The translations under genes were made by a program, and so were the position numbers. From the NCBI GenBank assembly GCA_034401795.1, contig CM067369.1, positions 89,371,079 to 89,435,078 of the forward strand: DNA of 64,000 nucleotides, written 5' to 3'. Shown in pieces: positions 45,930-57,295 of the stretch. A model generated the notes under the pieces. That model saw nothing but the letters and a program-made list of their open reading frames with translations, was not told where the DNA came from and searched no databases. The stretch is from Chaetoderma sp. LZ-2023a. Taxonomy: Eukaryota > Mollusca > Caudofoveata > Chaetodermatida > Chaetodermatidae. How positions within the stretch are numbered: position 1 is the first letter of the stretch; every line of letters begins with the position of its first letter.

Positions 45930-47717
45930 TGAAGATTTCGGGTTGTCTACCCTTGTTGATGACGTATGCTCTACCCCCTTCGATGAAACCGTGTACGAAT
46001 GGTTGCTGCGACACCCGGTCCCACCGATGAAGATGGAGCGCGACACTAGCTCGCCTCGTAGGTACACAGAAACCTGACGATATTTATATTAGTGCCTGGG
46101 CCTGATCTAACTGCGCGCTTCAGAACGATTGGTTCGACACGGTGGTCTTCCGTGTTCTCCAGAGTAACAACAAATATGTGACAAACTTTTGCCTTGTATA
46201 ATATCACAAGGTGATCGTTTTAATTGCTAACTAACTGTGCAATAACCCTACAAAGTTGGTAACTTTTACTGTTACCTAGCGATCTATTTACAATCATTAA
46301 ATATTACAATTCAATGTTTCCTAAGTTTCCCTAACTTTCAACCAGCTCTTGCCTACTTAAAACCATTCAGCAAGAGCGTTTTACAAGGTGCAAGGCGGAC
46401 CGAACTCTCGATTAAAAGTTAAAGTCCCCCTTATATACTATCTCAGTTTCTATTCTCCCTCCATCTTGGTTTCGCACCGCCGGAGGTTGCTATGATTCTC
46501 ATTGGATTATGACATCACTTTGACTAATCAAATCTCCGACCCTCCCTCCTGGGGAGGGTGCCCTTTTACCTAGCACCTGCGTTTTGGGCTTGATTACCAT
46601 GCCATTTCTGACGGATGCCCTGCCCAGAATGACGAATGCTTGTTTGATAACAAGGGTTTGGGCTGGATTACCATGCCATTTCTGACGGATGCCCTGCCAA
46701 GAATGACGAACGCTTGTTTGATAGCAAGGCTTACTGGTGGATTAGCATGCCTCTACAATTAATATGTTTTTGATAATATCTTTCGATTGCGTACCTAATG
46801 CCTACAGGACGCCATTTTCATTACCTATTAGCCGACAACCTGTGGAATGCTAGAGTTAATTGGTACACGAGTTACCATTCCTCATAGCCAGATTATTTTC
46901 GGCTTATCTTGTCCCATGCTTCCGTGAGAACACAGACCGCTATGTAACTAACTAAGTCCGTTTGTCATATCTAATCCCTTGATTGATTCCAACCTGGTGC
47001 CAACCAAGTTTCGAAGCTGTACCGCGCACTAGCTGACGTACCTACTGCCAGTCGTCCAGTGCTGATAATATATAAATTTTCCTAATATTACATAGACCCT
47101 ATTTATTAAAGAGAACTGATGTTTGTGCGTGGAACGATAATAATCGTACACCGCAACGTTTATCTCAATACTTAAACAGCCAGATGAAATGCACTAGCGA
47201 GAGTAACCAATTCAAATTGAAGGACGAAACCAGTGAATCGATTAACCCTCAATAATTAGTTGTGGTAGTAAAAACTTAATAATGATATGAGTGAAAGTTG
47301 TTGCTGTCTTGGTGCTACGTCGTTTATGAGCAATACTCTCTTTGCAGTAACATAAATGACTGTAGCAACAAACATCAATGAGTTTGACCATGGCAGTATG
47401 CAAGTTGTACGAATATTGAATCGTTGTAGACGGGAAGAGAATGTTAACCCTAAGTTAAACCTCGATGGCGTAACTTGTTGTGCGTTGCTTTTACCGCTGT
47501 GAATGGCAATAGCATCCAGCATGATATATAGATGATGATCAGTGCTAGTAACGTATCTAAACATAGCCGCTGATCGGTGCATCTTAATATACATGGTGAC
47601 ATAGTCTATTAGCTCACCTGGTATTCACACATGAATTTCACTCGGGACTTACTCGTACATACAAGATGTCCGTACAGTGGGGTCATGACTTCCCACAAAG
47701 ACACTCCCATATCTACA
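45930..47717 (-). repeat. 3' LTR (1788 bp)
   Basis: On the plus strand it begins TGAAGATTTCG and ends ATATCTACA. It has about 115 bp (around 47385-47500) and about 15 bp (around 46029) that the other LTR lacks. It holds a tandem duplication of about 76 bp with GATTACCATGCCATTTCTGA at its core (about 46590 and 46668). Confidence 0.93.
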
Positions 47718-48340
47718 GATGCCCCTCAACCGAAGTTAATTAACCGTCTCTTAAGGCCTAAAGAGAGTGATAATTAGCTCGTTGTGCACCATCAACAACC
47801 TAAACCACGCCCTACCAGAGTCCTCCAGACTATGTCACATACCATAATTATAACATATCATAACTCGGCAATGTTAACTAAACATGTCCGGGTAACGGAA
47901 TATCATGCGCAAATGACCGTCCCCGGAAACATAGGAAAACAGCATAATCCTATACAAATTACAAACTTGTCTGAGTAATGGAATATCATGCACAAATGAC
48001 CATCCCCGGAACACATTAATAACATCATTAAGATATAAATATAATACTCTTAATACGATAACATCAGTACCATATAAATCCACAGTGCAAATACCATTAC
48101 AAATCATGTGAAATTATTACTAGAATAGTATAAAGTCAATCTTCTACCATTGAGTGTTCCATACACAGCATATGAAATTAACTCCAAAATGTCATTGGGA
48201 TGATTCCAATCGGTCACTAAGATCCACGTTAGGTGTACCAATGTCATTGTATAGCTCCACGTCTATCCCATGGTCAGCCATCGTGTCGATATCAGTCCTG
48301 GCAACAGCATTAGGCGACGACCCGGCCAACATCTCCACCA
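47718..48340 (-). other. Region between env and 3' LTR; polypurine tract
   Basis: Next to the LTR the minus strand reads GGTTGAGGGGCATC, the likely polypurine tract for plus-strand priming (47731-47718). A diverged direct repeat with GGAATATCATGC(G/A)CAAATGAC lies at about 47897 and 47980. No gene is present. Confidence 0.55.
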
Positions 48341-50113
48341 TCACTGGCAGGGCTGCAGTTCCCCGCGGTCGCGGAGCAGGAATATGACGTGGCGCACTAC
48401 TTTGGGCGCAGGTGGCTTGCAATTAATCCAAATCCACATGCGTTGTAAGACGCCACATTTATACAAAATAAATACCACAACAATTACCACAATGGAGGAG
48501 CCCATTGAATATGCTACGAAAGAGCGTACTCCAATGCCATCGACCATCACTGGGTCGATCGCGGATAGCGGTGCTAGCGGCATGTACTTGGACTTTTGTA
48601 AATGGTTCCAGGGTTGCATTTTCAAATGATTCACTATCATGGACTGGTTCAGAACTCTGGTCACATCCAAATGGGGCATCTCAATGGCCAAGCTAACCCG
48701 AGTGTACGTCCGACTGTAAGACGCAACAGGCTCGAATTGCCAGCCTTTCCCGCTATAACCACATTCACCAGACATCAATGCATACACTCCATTACTCACC
48801 ACACACCGGTCGGTCAGTCGTCCGTCACAGTGTATATCCATTGTTTCACCGAACGTTTGCAACACTACACCTATTTTCTTATCGGCAAACAGTTTGCTAG
48901 ATGTTTCATTTGATTCGGAGAGCTGAATATTACAAGCACTGTCGGTCGTATTGGTTAACAGGCTTACAATGCATGGAACGTGGGTCTTGTCGACCCGTAG
49001 TGGACCATGACACACTCAGGGATCCTCCCCATGACATTCGGATGTTGTGAAGTACCACCCAGTCTTGATATCAAGACCGATGCTGGTCCGCGCGATCAGT
49101 ACTTGCATGTAGTATCCCCTCGCAATTAGCGGTTCCGGCCATGCATGCAACCCGTATTTGATATATTCGCCCCCGTCAATTAGCGGCAATGTCGCTACGT
49201 AATGGAGTCATGAGTCGTATTTCCATAATGGATACACGACCACGTTGCGGTAGTACCACTGATACGGACGTATCAGTCGATTTCCCACACTAACTTGCTT
49301 GGCCACGGAATTGAGGTCAGCAGGACTGAATAATTATTCCGTTAGTCTACCTAACTCTAGGGATGCCGTATGTCTATGAAACTGTGCTGCTGCCTTCTGG
49401 TAGCTATACACTACACTTTCAGCAGAGCCAATAATGCGTCCAAGTCGCACTAATGCGTATAAGTCGGCTTGTCGGGTGGCGTGCACCTTAAACATATCGA
49501 TCACATTTCTAGTTACGTCCTCTAGGCCAGTGGTAATTTCGTTGATATGGTCAACGTTGGTATTGATCCCTACGAATGCCAGTTTCATGTGGGACGCTAG
49601 TTTGTTGGAGAAATGTACCAAACGATTCATGTCCCTCAAAGCAACTTTGACTACCTCTTTAATTGCATCTATATCACCAGAGGTAGCGGTACCGAATAGG
49701 GACGAGGCTATGTCCCCGACAAAGTCAAATAAGCCACGTTTGCGTCGTATACTGTCCCTACTCACCATAGTTTGTTGTGTCCTAACAGCGATCTTCTTAA
49801 TATTGTTAACATGATGATGCAAACCGAAAATGTCTTGAATGCTCAACGAAGTCTCTTGACCGATGTCTGCAATAAGAACACGAAATTGCACTAACCGTTC
49901 AAGAAATTTGGCAGGCAAATAAGGGTGGTCAATAGACACCACTATGGTCCATTCAGCCCTGATAACAGATATATCCTCGGGGTTAGTTATCATTACCCTG
50001 TTCGGTAATCTATGTACACTAGACTTTTTACACAGTCCATTTACTAAACCCACTAGAGCTACCACCACACCTAATCGTAAAATATAAATGATTCCACACC
50101 CTGCGATTTTCAC
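48341..50113 (-). pseudogene. env: F-like envelope glycoprotein gene with three stops
   Basis: The N-terminus has a hydrophobic signal (LRLGVVVALVGLVNGL). At residues 123-126 RRKR forms a furin-type cleavage site, followed by a fusion-peptide-like GLFDFVGDIASSLFGTA. This matches the fusion proteins of errantiviruses and baculovirus F proteins. A long helical region follows. Near the C-terminus a transmembrane segment (SSIVVIVVVFILYKCG) precedes a basic tail. One frame spans the whole gene but is broken by TAA 49336-49334, TGA 49210-49208 and TGA 49018-49016. As it stands it cannot make the full protein. In intact relatives the product sits on the membrane and mediates fusion. Confidence 0.85.
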
Positions 50114-50122
50114 AGGTACAAA

Positions 50123-50635
50123 TCATAGACAGAAGGATAATGAGCGGCGGCTACGTCGCCTTATAACTGCCTCTATACGATCGATGAAGTCATCGTACAG
50201 GGCGCGGCCGAACGCGCCAATCCTGAGTCTCTTGCTGTCAGATTCGACATCAGGAGCATGACTGCGCTTGCGCATAAAGTAGCGCGGTGCTGGCAGCGTT
50301 TTCATTGGTTCCGGCACACTCTCGGGTACCTCCTCCGAACTGTCCATCACTACCGGCGGAGGAGTCACGTGAGTTTCCATTGGTGACTCATGGTTTCGAG
50401 TCTCACTTGTACCAGGTTGACTGATGTTATTATCAAGCATCCTACCTCTCTTGCTCACCCTCGGCTCATCATCAGCAGCTGGTCGCTTCCTACGAGCTCT
50501 CTTACCAAGGGTTGCCTTAGGGTCGGATTCTGGCCCTTCTTCGGACCTTGGGAGCATCACCACCCTTGGATGATGGCTGTCTTTCGTACCCTTTGCAGTG
50601 TTACGAACAAGGCATGGCGTACCTTGTCCCACCAC
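50123..50635 (-). CDS. Accessory frame between pol and env (170 aa)
   Basis: It overlaps the last 79 bases of pol in another frame and ends nine bases before the env ATG. The sequence is rich in Arg, Pro, Ser and Glu, with several nuclear-signal-like basic runs (GKRARRKRP, RVSKRGR, MRKRSHAP) and a basic C-terminus. No known domain is recognised. It may be a separate regulatory protein, the N-terminal part of an env made from a spliced transcript, or a pol tail shifted by a frameshift. The open length inside a mutated element argues mildly for real coding history. Confidence 0.45.
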   Translation of the reverse strand: MVGQGTPCLVRNTAKGTKDSHHPRVVMLPRSEEGPESDPKATLGKRARRKRPAADDEPRVSKRGRMLDNNISQPGTSETRNHESPMETHVTPPPVVMDSSEEVPESVPEPMKTLPAPRYFMRKRSHAPDVESDSKRLRIGAFGRALYDDFIDRIEAVIRRRSRRSLSFCL

Positions 50636-53600
50636 ATATCTGGGTCGACTACGCGTAACTTAGATATATTCAGTACGCGCACCTTCCCAGACCTTTGATG
50701 CCGGACATGCCCATTGATCTTAAAGATCTCATATTCGGGGTCACCGTGAGAGGTCAACTTCATGCGTTCCTCCGCCTTTACGACCACCGAATCACCCACC
50801 TTAAATACACCAGCGTTTGCACGCTTGTAAATCTGCTCCCGGTGGACCTCACGAGACCTAGCCGTTTCCATACGAGCGCGCAGTAGGGCATTGTTGAGAC
50901 AGGTCAGTCTCTCACCCAGATCCTGTGATGCGTCTACTGGAATAGCAAACGGCAGTCTTGCCCATCGACCGTAGGTCAGATAAAATGGCATATATCCTGT
51001 CGTGGAGTGACGAGTACTGCGATACGCGGTTAACGCCGCACCCAATTCATCCTCCCACGTATGAGAAGCATTGTTAACCCCTTTCTGGATTAAGTCCTTA
51101 AGGGTCCGATTGAACCTCTCGGTACGCCCATTGGTTTGTGGGTGGTAGGGACTCGATCTTCTATGGTCGATCACATGCTCTCTAAACAACTCTTCTAGCG
51201 ACTTAGAACAAAACTCCTTCCCCTGATTCGTTATCACGATCTCAGGGACACCATGACGAGCGACGTACTCATTGAAGAACTTGTCCTCAACATTTTGAGA
51301 CGTCTTAGCTGGGATCGGATATGCCTCTGCCCATGCAGAACAGTTATCGATCACCGTCATGATATACACATTACCTTTACTCGACTCCAACAGTGGACCT
51401 ATCAAATCCATGCCGATTATCTGACTAGGATAATTAGCCATTGGCATCTCACTGTACCTTGGTCGAGTAGTGACAGGTCGGTTGACCTGGCACGTCATAC
51501 ACGTCTCTAGCATCCGTACCACGTCTTTCCTCAAAGACGTCCACACAAACGAGTCTCTTACCATACCGATGGTCTTTTTCAGACCTTGGTGACCAGCTCG
51601 TTCATGAGCTTTCCGGAGCACTTTCTCACAGAACAGGGTAGGTAAGACAATTCGGGGATACCCAGCGTCCAACGCTGAGGGCGTTATTAAAGAATACAGA
51701 ATACCGTTCTTGACCATGTACTCCTCCAGGGTGTTTTTAAACAACTCCGCGTATTCCTTGGTCTGCTCGGCACATAACCTGTCGTAGGGAATGTCAAATA
51801 CCTCCAGAGGGACATGCAGTAACGCACCCTCATCCACATCCGGTATGACAAAATCGCCTGTGTCTAAGGTGGCGATCCCCACTGGACGACGTAACCTGGA
51901 CAACATGTCCACTCGAATATTCTTCGAGCCTTGGATGTACTCAATCTTACATCCCTACTCAGCAATCAGCACCGCCCAGTGCTGCACTTTCGTGTTCTTA
52001 ACTTCTCCCACAAACAAACTCTTTAGGGGTTTGTGGTCAGTATACACGGTGAACTGCGCACCAAATAGATAAGGCCTAAGCTTCTTCAATGCATAGATCA
52101 CAGCATAAGCTTCCTTTTCTATTACAGGCCAGTTTAGCTGCCTGTCCTTCAGGGTAGAGCTTACATACTGTATTACTCTTTCCACACCCTTACCATCCAC
52201 CTGTACCAATATTGCACCTATCGCATAGCTAGACGCATCAGTATAAAGCTTATAAGGAGCATTTAGATTTGGATAGGTAAGAACCGTCTCACTGCACAGC
52301 AAGTTTTGCAATTTCTTAAACGCTTGCTGTTCCTCCTTACCCCATTCAAAACATTTATATTTCTTAGTTAACTTGATCAAAGGCTTAGCAATTTCGGCAT
52401 AGCCTTGCACACAAGAGCGGTAATAACCTGTAGCTCCCAGGACACTTCTCACCTCACCCACATCGCGTGGTGGTGACATTTCCCTTATGACCTTGACCTT
52501 CTGGACCTGAGGAGCCACTCCTTGTGCAGAAACACGATACCCCAATAAGTCCACAGACTTACGGGCAAACTCGCATTTCTTTTTCTTAACCTGTAAATTG
52601 TATTCTCGAATCCTACGCATAACCTTACGCAAATGCTGTGCATGCTCAGCCGGATTTCTTGAATATACGACTACATCATCGACAAAAACATGTAAATATT
52701 TTCCCACGAATTCTCGGAAAATATCGTTCATTGCCCTCTGAAATACGGCACCTGAGTTGCAAAAACCAAAAGGCATCCGAATCCATTCGAACACATCTTC
52801 ACTGCAAACGAAAGCTGTTTTCTCTATGTCTTGGCTGTCCACTGGTATCTGCCAATAGCCAGACTTCAAGTCCATAGTCGAAAATATCATTGCGCCGTGC
52901 ATCGAGTAAAAAATATCTGTTATATTCGGTAATGGATAACTGTCTTTGCGACATACAGAATTCAACTTCCTGTACTCAACACAAAATCTCATGTCCCCAT
53001 CCTTCTTGGGCACTAACGTAATGGGCGACGCTCAGGGTGACGACAATGGTCTTATGACGCCCGCTGCCAGCATTTCAGCCACTTGATTCTTGACTACATA
53101 CTGCTTGGCAAGCGGTAGACGGTAGGCTTTCTGCCTTATAGGAAACGCATCTCCTGTTGGTACCGTACACTTCACTTTGGGGACCAATCCTAAAGTGTTT
53201 GGACGAGCCATATCAAAGTTATCTGCAAAGTCCTCAAGCACTTTGTCGATAGCTTTATATCCGGTCGTTTCTTTACAACTCTCATAAACATAATTTGTCT
53301 GTTCCCTATAGGGATACCTAAAGGGATATATCTGGCCAAACCATACTACAACTTTGGCCTGATAGTCAATCTTTGCATTTCCCAAGTGCAAAGCATCCGC
53401 CCCAAGCAAACATGCATGCCTCATTCTCGCTACTACCATACTCGGAATAGGTTGGGCGTTATTGAATTTTACTTGGGTCTCCCCCAAAATTTCTATCGGG
53501 GAACCATTTACTGCCAAGCACATCTTTGCCCTTTTCAGTGGCCTAGCATTCAACATGCTATGCCATATATCCTTGCGAATCAAGGATGTACTAGCACCAG

Positions 53601-53739
53601 TATCCACTAAGGCATGCAAGTACTCACCCTGATCCGTTGGACCGTTTTTATCCAATTTCAAACGGATTAGAAACGGCTCGGTCGGTGAATTCACCAACGG
53701 TTTCCTCCGTCGTCGTTTGACGGACTCCTCCGTCCACTA
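50557..53739 (-). pseudogene. pol: pol: protease, RT, RNase H, integrase, two stops
   Basis: A single frame runs through the gene. Protease: LVDTGAS and LLGADAL. RT: MPKKDGDMRFCVEYRKLN, MDLKSGYWQI and catalytic FVDDVVVYS. RNase H: LYTDASSYAIGAIL, EKEAYAVIYALKKLRPYLF and YTDHKPLKSL. Integrase: H-x4-H...C-x2-C (HERAGH...CMTC), MDLIGP, then ITNQGKEF, and NGRTERFNRT. Two nonsense codons interrupt it: TGA 53034-53032 between protease and RT, and TAG 51957-51955 between RNase H and integrase. The second catalytic Asp of integrase (normally TDQGxEF) is Asn here, so integration would fail even without the stops. It opens in the -1 frame inside the end of gag. Confidence 0.93.
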
Positions 53740-55325
53740 ACCACTTCTGCATAGCTGTTCCGGTGGGAGGATGAATTGTGTCCAACACCATATGAATAAT
53801 GGCCCATTTCATCCATCCCCTCACCGGTCAACACAAAACCGTCGTGATCTTCGTATTCGTCGGTACTGCATAAACGATTGTTCACGTCCTTCCTGACATT
53901 CCTGGAACAGTCGCACGGTGTGATAGTTCTTTCCTGCTGTCGTCGGTCGACGACGTTAATGTCGAGATCATCGTCGGTGCGAGGATGCTTGATCGCGCGT
54001 CGGGCTGGCGGACCCCCTGATCGGGCCCATGCGGGACCAGTTGGTGGCCCCTCTCTTACTGTCTGTCCATTCTTTGGGCAGTCCCGAATGAAATGTCCAT
54101 CCTTTCCACACCCAAAACACTTCACCGTTACGGCAGGAGTTGTCTTCCGGTTCATATATGCTCCAAAACAATTGTGGGCCATGTGTCCTTCTCTCCTGCA
54201 CTGGAAACAGGTTATCGGTGGCGCCCGTCGCGGTTGTCGGGGTTGCTGGGCAGCCTGTCTGCTGACGTTCTCCCTCGGCTGTACCGCTTGACGGCAGTCA
54301 CTTTTGTAATGGCCGGTCCGGCCACAGTTAAAGCAGGTAATGTGCTGCAGATCTCGTTCCATTCTGTCTGGTCGGGGCGAGGGTGGGGCGCATTGCTTTG
54401 CCTGCGGGGCTGTCTTCTTCGTGGGCTGGGCGGCCCTAGCCACCGGCTTCTGCTGCTGTAGCTGCATGTCACCGACCAAGCCACAGAGTTGCTCAATCAT
54501 TTTACTTTGTTGAGCTATCTGGTGTTTCAACGTTCGCACCACACTCCAGATCTCTTTTTCCTCCTCGGGACCGACCATGTTTACCTCCATACTTTCTTCT
54601 TGGCGATCCTCGATCTTCATAGCCCTAAGTAGGTCGTCACGCGTAGCCTCTTCTTCAGCAATTTCAACAGCTCTGGCCAATGTAGTGGCCTTCTTTCGTA
54701 CTATTCTTTTGCTCAGCCAGTGGTCGGATAAGCCTTTGAGATAAATGCCCAATATGGTCCTATGGTTGTCAAGGTTCTCGGTTGGGTAGGCTCGAGCGCT
54801 CATCTCGCGAAACCGCCTATTAAATGTGATAACGGTTTCGTTTGTTCGCTGCCTGACCCCCTCCAAATCGTATTTGATGCGTTCACCTTCGTTGGCTGAT
54901 ACGAAGTTTACCGTGATATAATCATGGAACTCATCAAACGTGATATCTTCTCGGACTTTGCCTATCAAGAACCCATCTATGGCCCTCGATAGCCGGCCGC
55001 GTGCCACTCGGGTGATGACATAGGCAGGTATGCCTTCGAGTCTCCCCTCGTTTGCGACCCACGCTCGTCGTGTTTCGTCCAAGAATGTGTGTACCTCCTC
55101 CGGTACCACGCTGTCGCAGGGCTGAATCCGGTAGATCGTGTCCCTGATATCTCGGCGGTATACCCGCTCGGCCTCCCGACGGTTGCTGCTGTCGACGATG
55201 GCCCCCGCCATCGCTATGCCCATCGTTTGCATAGTGGCGATGGTTTCCGGTCGAAGCTGGTGTGCCACTGGTACTTCTATGGGTGGCCTAGTTGGGTCAG
55301 CGATTCTCTTGGGTCCCGTTGCCAT
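53691..55325 (-). CDS. gag: Gag polyprotein (544 aa), open
   Basis: This is the structural protein that packages element RNA into particles. Residues about 80-235 resemble the retrotransposon gag capsid core (helix-rich, with YDLEGVRQRTNETVITFNRR). Residues about 255-290 look like a coiled coil. Three CCHC zinc knuckles follow: CFNCGRTGHYKSDC (331), CFQCRREGHMAHNC (373) and CFGCGKDGHFIRDC (403). The C-terminal tail is acidic then Ser-rich. The ATG at 55325 is the first in frame, eight bases downstream of a short upstream frame. The stop TGA at 53693-53691 overlaps the -1 pol frame by about 48 bases, suggesting frameshift expression, although no classic slippery heptamer is obvious. Unlike pol and env it has no nonsense mutation. 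Confidence 0.9.
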   Translation of the reverse strand: MATGPKRIADPTRPPIEVPVAHQLRPETIATMQTMGIAMAGAIVDSSNRREAERVYRRDIRDTIYRIQPCDSVVPEEVHTFLDETRRAWVANEGRLEGIPAYVITRVARGRLSRAIDGFLIGKVREDITFDEFHDYITVNFVSANEGERIKYDLEGVRQRTNETVITFNRRFREMSARAYPTENLDNHRTILGIYLKGLSDHWLSKRIVRKKATTLARAVEIAEEEATRDDLLRAMKIEDRQEESMEVNMVGPEEEKEIWSVVRTLKHQIAQQSKMIEQLCGLVGDMQLQQQKPVARAAQPTKKTAPQAKQCAPPSPRPDRMERDLQHITCFNCGRTGHYKSDCRQAVQPRENVSRQAAQQPRQPRRAPPITCFQCRREGHMAHNCFGAYMNRKTTPAVTVKCFGCGKDGHFIRDCPKNGQTVREGPPTGPAWARSGGPPARRAIKHPRTDDDLDINVVDRRQQERTITPCDCSRNVRKDVNNRLCSTDEYEDHDGFVLTGEGMDEMGHYSYGVGHNSSSHRNSYAEVVSGRRSPSNDDGGNRW

Positions 55326-55332
55326 GCTATCT

Positions 55333-55554
55333 TCACTGGTAATGTAAAGCTATGATAATTCTCTGCAAACGGGGTTGCTCGGGGCAAACTACATCTGTGG
55401 TTACTTTTACGGTAGCACCCACGCGATACTCGCGATGCTGTATGATACGGGTGCTCTCTGATAACTTTGCGGCGTTTATAAATGCTTGTACATGGTCAGT
55501 GACGTCGGTCAGTATAATTGTCGAGTTAGTTAGCGGCGTTTCTTGTTGGGCCAT
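55333..55554 (-). CDS. Short frame upstream of gag (73 aa), uncertain
   Basis: It begins MAQQETPLTNSTIILTDVTD and ends seven bases before the gag ATG, in another frame. No domain is recognised. It could be an upstream frame regulating gag translation, or a chance opening in the leader. Confidence 0.3.
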   Translation of the reverse strand: MAQQETPLTNSTIILTDVTDHVQAFINAAKLSESTRIIQHREYRVGATVKVTTDVVCPEQPRLQRIIIALHYQ

Positions 55555-55584
55555 AAACTTATCTACTCACTGTTGACACTCTCG

Positions 55585-55605
55585 GATCCTGGCTGGAGAA
55601 GCCAA
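55585..55605 (-). other. Primer-binding site candidate
   Basis: Immediately after the 5' LTR the minus strand reads TTGGCTTCTCCAGCC. A TGG near the LTR end is expected, since it pairs with the CCA of the primer tRNA. Which tRNA is used cannot be told from the window. Confidence 0.5.
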
Positions 55606-57291
55606 TGAAGATTTCGAGTTGTCTACCCTTGTTGATGACGTATGCTCTACCCCCTTCGATGAAACCTTGTACGAATGGTTGCTGCGACAACCGGTCCCAC
55701 CGATAAAGACACTAGCTCGCCTCGTAGGTACACAGAGACCTGACGATATTTATATTAGTGCCTGGGCCTGATCTAACTGCGAGCTACAGAACGATTGGTT
55801 CGACACGGTGGTCTTCCGTGTTCTCCAGAGTAACAACAAATATGTGACAAACTTTTGCCTTGTATAATATCACAAGGTGATCGTTTTAATTGCTAACTAA
55901 CTGTGCAATAACCCTACAAAGTTGGTAACTTTTACTGTTACCTAGCGATCTATGTACAATCATTAACTATTACAATTCAATGTTTCCTAAGTTTCCCTAA
56001 CTTTCAACCAGCTCTTGCCTACTTAAAGCCATTCAGCAAGAGCGTTTTACAAGGTGCGAGGCGGACCGAACTCTCGATTAAAAGTTAAAGTCCCCCTTAT
56101 ATACTATCTCAGTTTCTATTCTCCCTCCATCTAGGTTTCGCACCGCCGGAGGTTGCTCTGATTCTCATCGGATTATGACATCACTTTGACTAATCAAAAC
56201 TCCGACCCTCCCTCCTGGGGAGGGTGCCCTTTTACCTAGCACCTGCAGTTTGGGCTTGATTACCATGCCATTACTGACGGATGCCCTGCCCAGAATGACG
56301 AATGCTTGTTTGATAACAAGGGTTTGGGCTGGATTACCATGCCATTTCTGACGGATGCCCTGCCAAGAATGACGAACGTTTGTTTGATAGCAAGGCTTAC
56401 TGGTGGATTAGCACGCCTCTACAATTATTATGGTTTTTTTAATATCGTTCGATTGCGTACCTAATGCCTACAGGACGCTACAATGTCCATGTCATGTTCA
56501 TTACCTATTAGCCGACAACCTGTGGAATGCTAGAGTTAATTGGTACACGAGTTACCATTCCTCATAGCCGGATTATTTTCGGCTTATCTTGTCCCATGCT
56601 TCCGTGAGAACACAGACCGCTATTTAACTAACTAAGTCCGTTTGTCATATCTAATCCCTTGATTGATTCCAACCTGGTGCCAACCAAGTTTCGAAGCTGT
56701 ACCGCGCACTAGCTGATGTCCCTACTGCCAGTCGTCCAGTGCTGATAATATATAAATTTTCCTAATATTACATAGACCCTATTTATTAAAGAGAACTGAT
56801 GTTTGTGTGTGGAACGATAATAATCGTACACCGCAACGTTTATCTCAATACTTAAACAGCCAGATGAAATGCACTAGCGAGAGTAACCCATTCAAATTGA
56901 AGGACGAAACCAGTGAATCGATTAACCCTCAATAATTAGTTGTGGTAGTAAAAACTTAATAATGATATGAGTGAAAGTTGTCGCTGTCTTGGTGCTACGT
57001 CGTTTATGAGCAATAATCTCTTTGCAGTAACATAAATGACTGTAGCAACAAACATCAATGAGTTTTACCGCTGTGAATGGCAATAGCAATCAGCAAGATA
57101 TATAGATGATGATCAGTGCTAGTAACATATCTAAACATAGCCGTTGATCGGTGCATCTTAATATACAATGTGGCATAGTCTATTAGCTCACCTGGTATTC
57201 ACACATGAATTTCACTCGGGACTTACTCGTACATACAAGATGTCCGTACAGTGGGGTCATGACTTCCCACAAAGACACTCCTATATCTACA
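55606..57291 (-). repeat. 5' LTR (1686 bp)
   Basis: It shares its ends (TGAAGATTTCG...ATATCTACA) and most of its length with 45930-47717. It lacks the segments of about 115 bp and about 15 bp and has about 14 extra bases near 56480 (CTACAATGTCCATG). The internal 76 bp duplication is present (about 56251 and 56329), so it predates insertion. Confidence 0.93.
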
Positions 57292-57295
57292 ATAT
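57292..57295. repeat. Target-site duplication (ATAT), right
   Basis: ATAT directly follows the LTR end and is matched by ATAT at 45926-45929. Confidence 0.8.

Larger units (their letters stand above)
45930..57291 (-). mobile_element. Ty3/gypsy-type LTR retrotransposon with env, 11.4 kb
   Basis: On the minus strand the order is 5' LTR, primer-binding site, gag, protease-RT-RNase H-integrase, an accessory frame, an F-like env, polypurine tract, 3' LTR. The LTRs start TG and end CA, and a 4 bp target duplication flanks them. This is the errantivirus-type layout, an endogenous retrovirus-like element of invertebrates. The copy is defective: two stops in pol, three in env, a changed integrase catalytic residue, and LTRs that differ by indels and scattered substitutions. 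It landed in a LINE reverse-transcriptase gene. Confidence 0.93.

Noticed and set aside
53878-54461. Plus-strand frames opposite gag
   Set aside because: They are antisense shadows of the intact gag frame.
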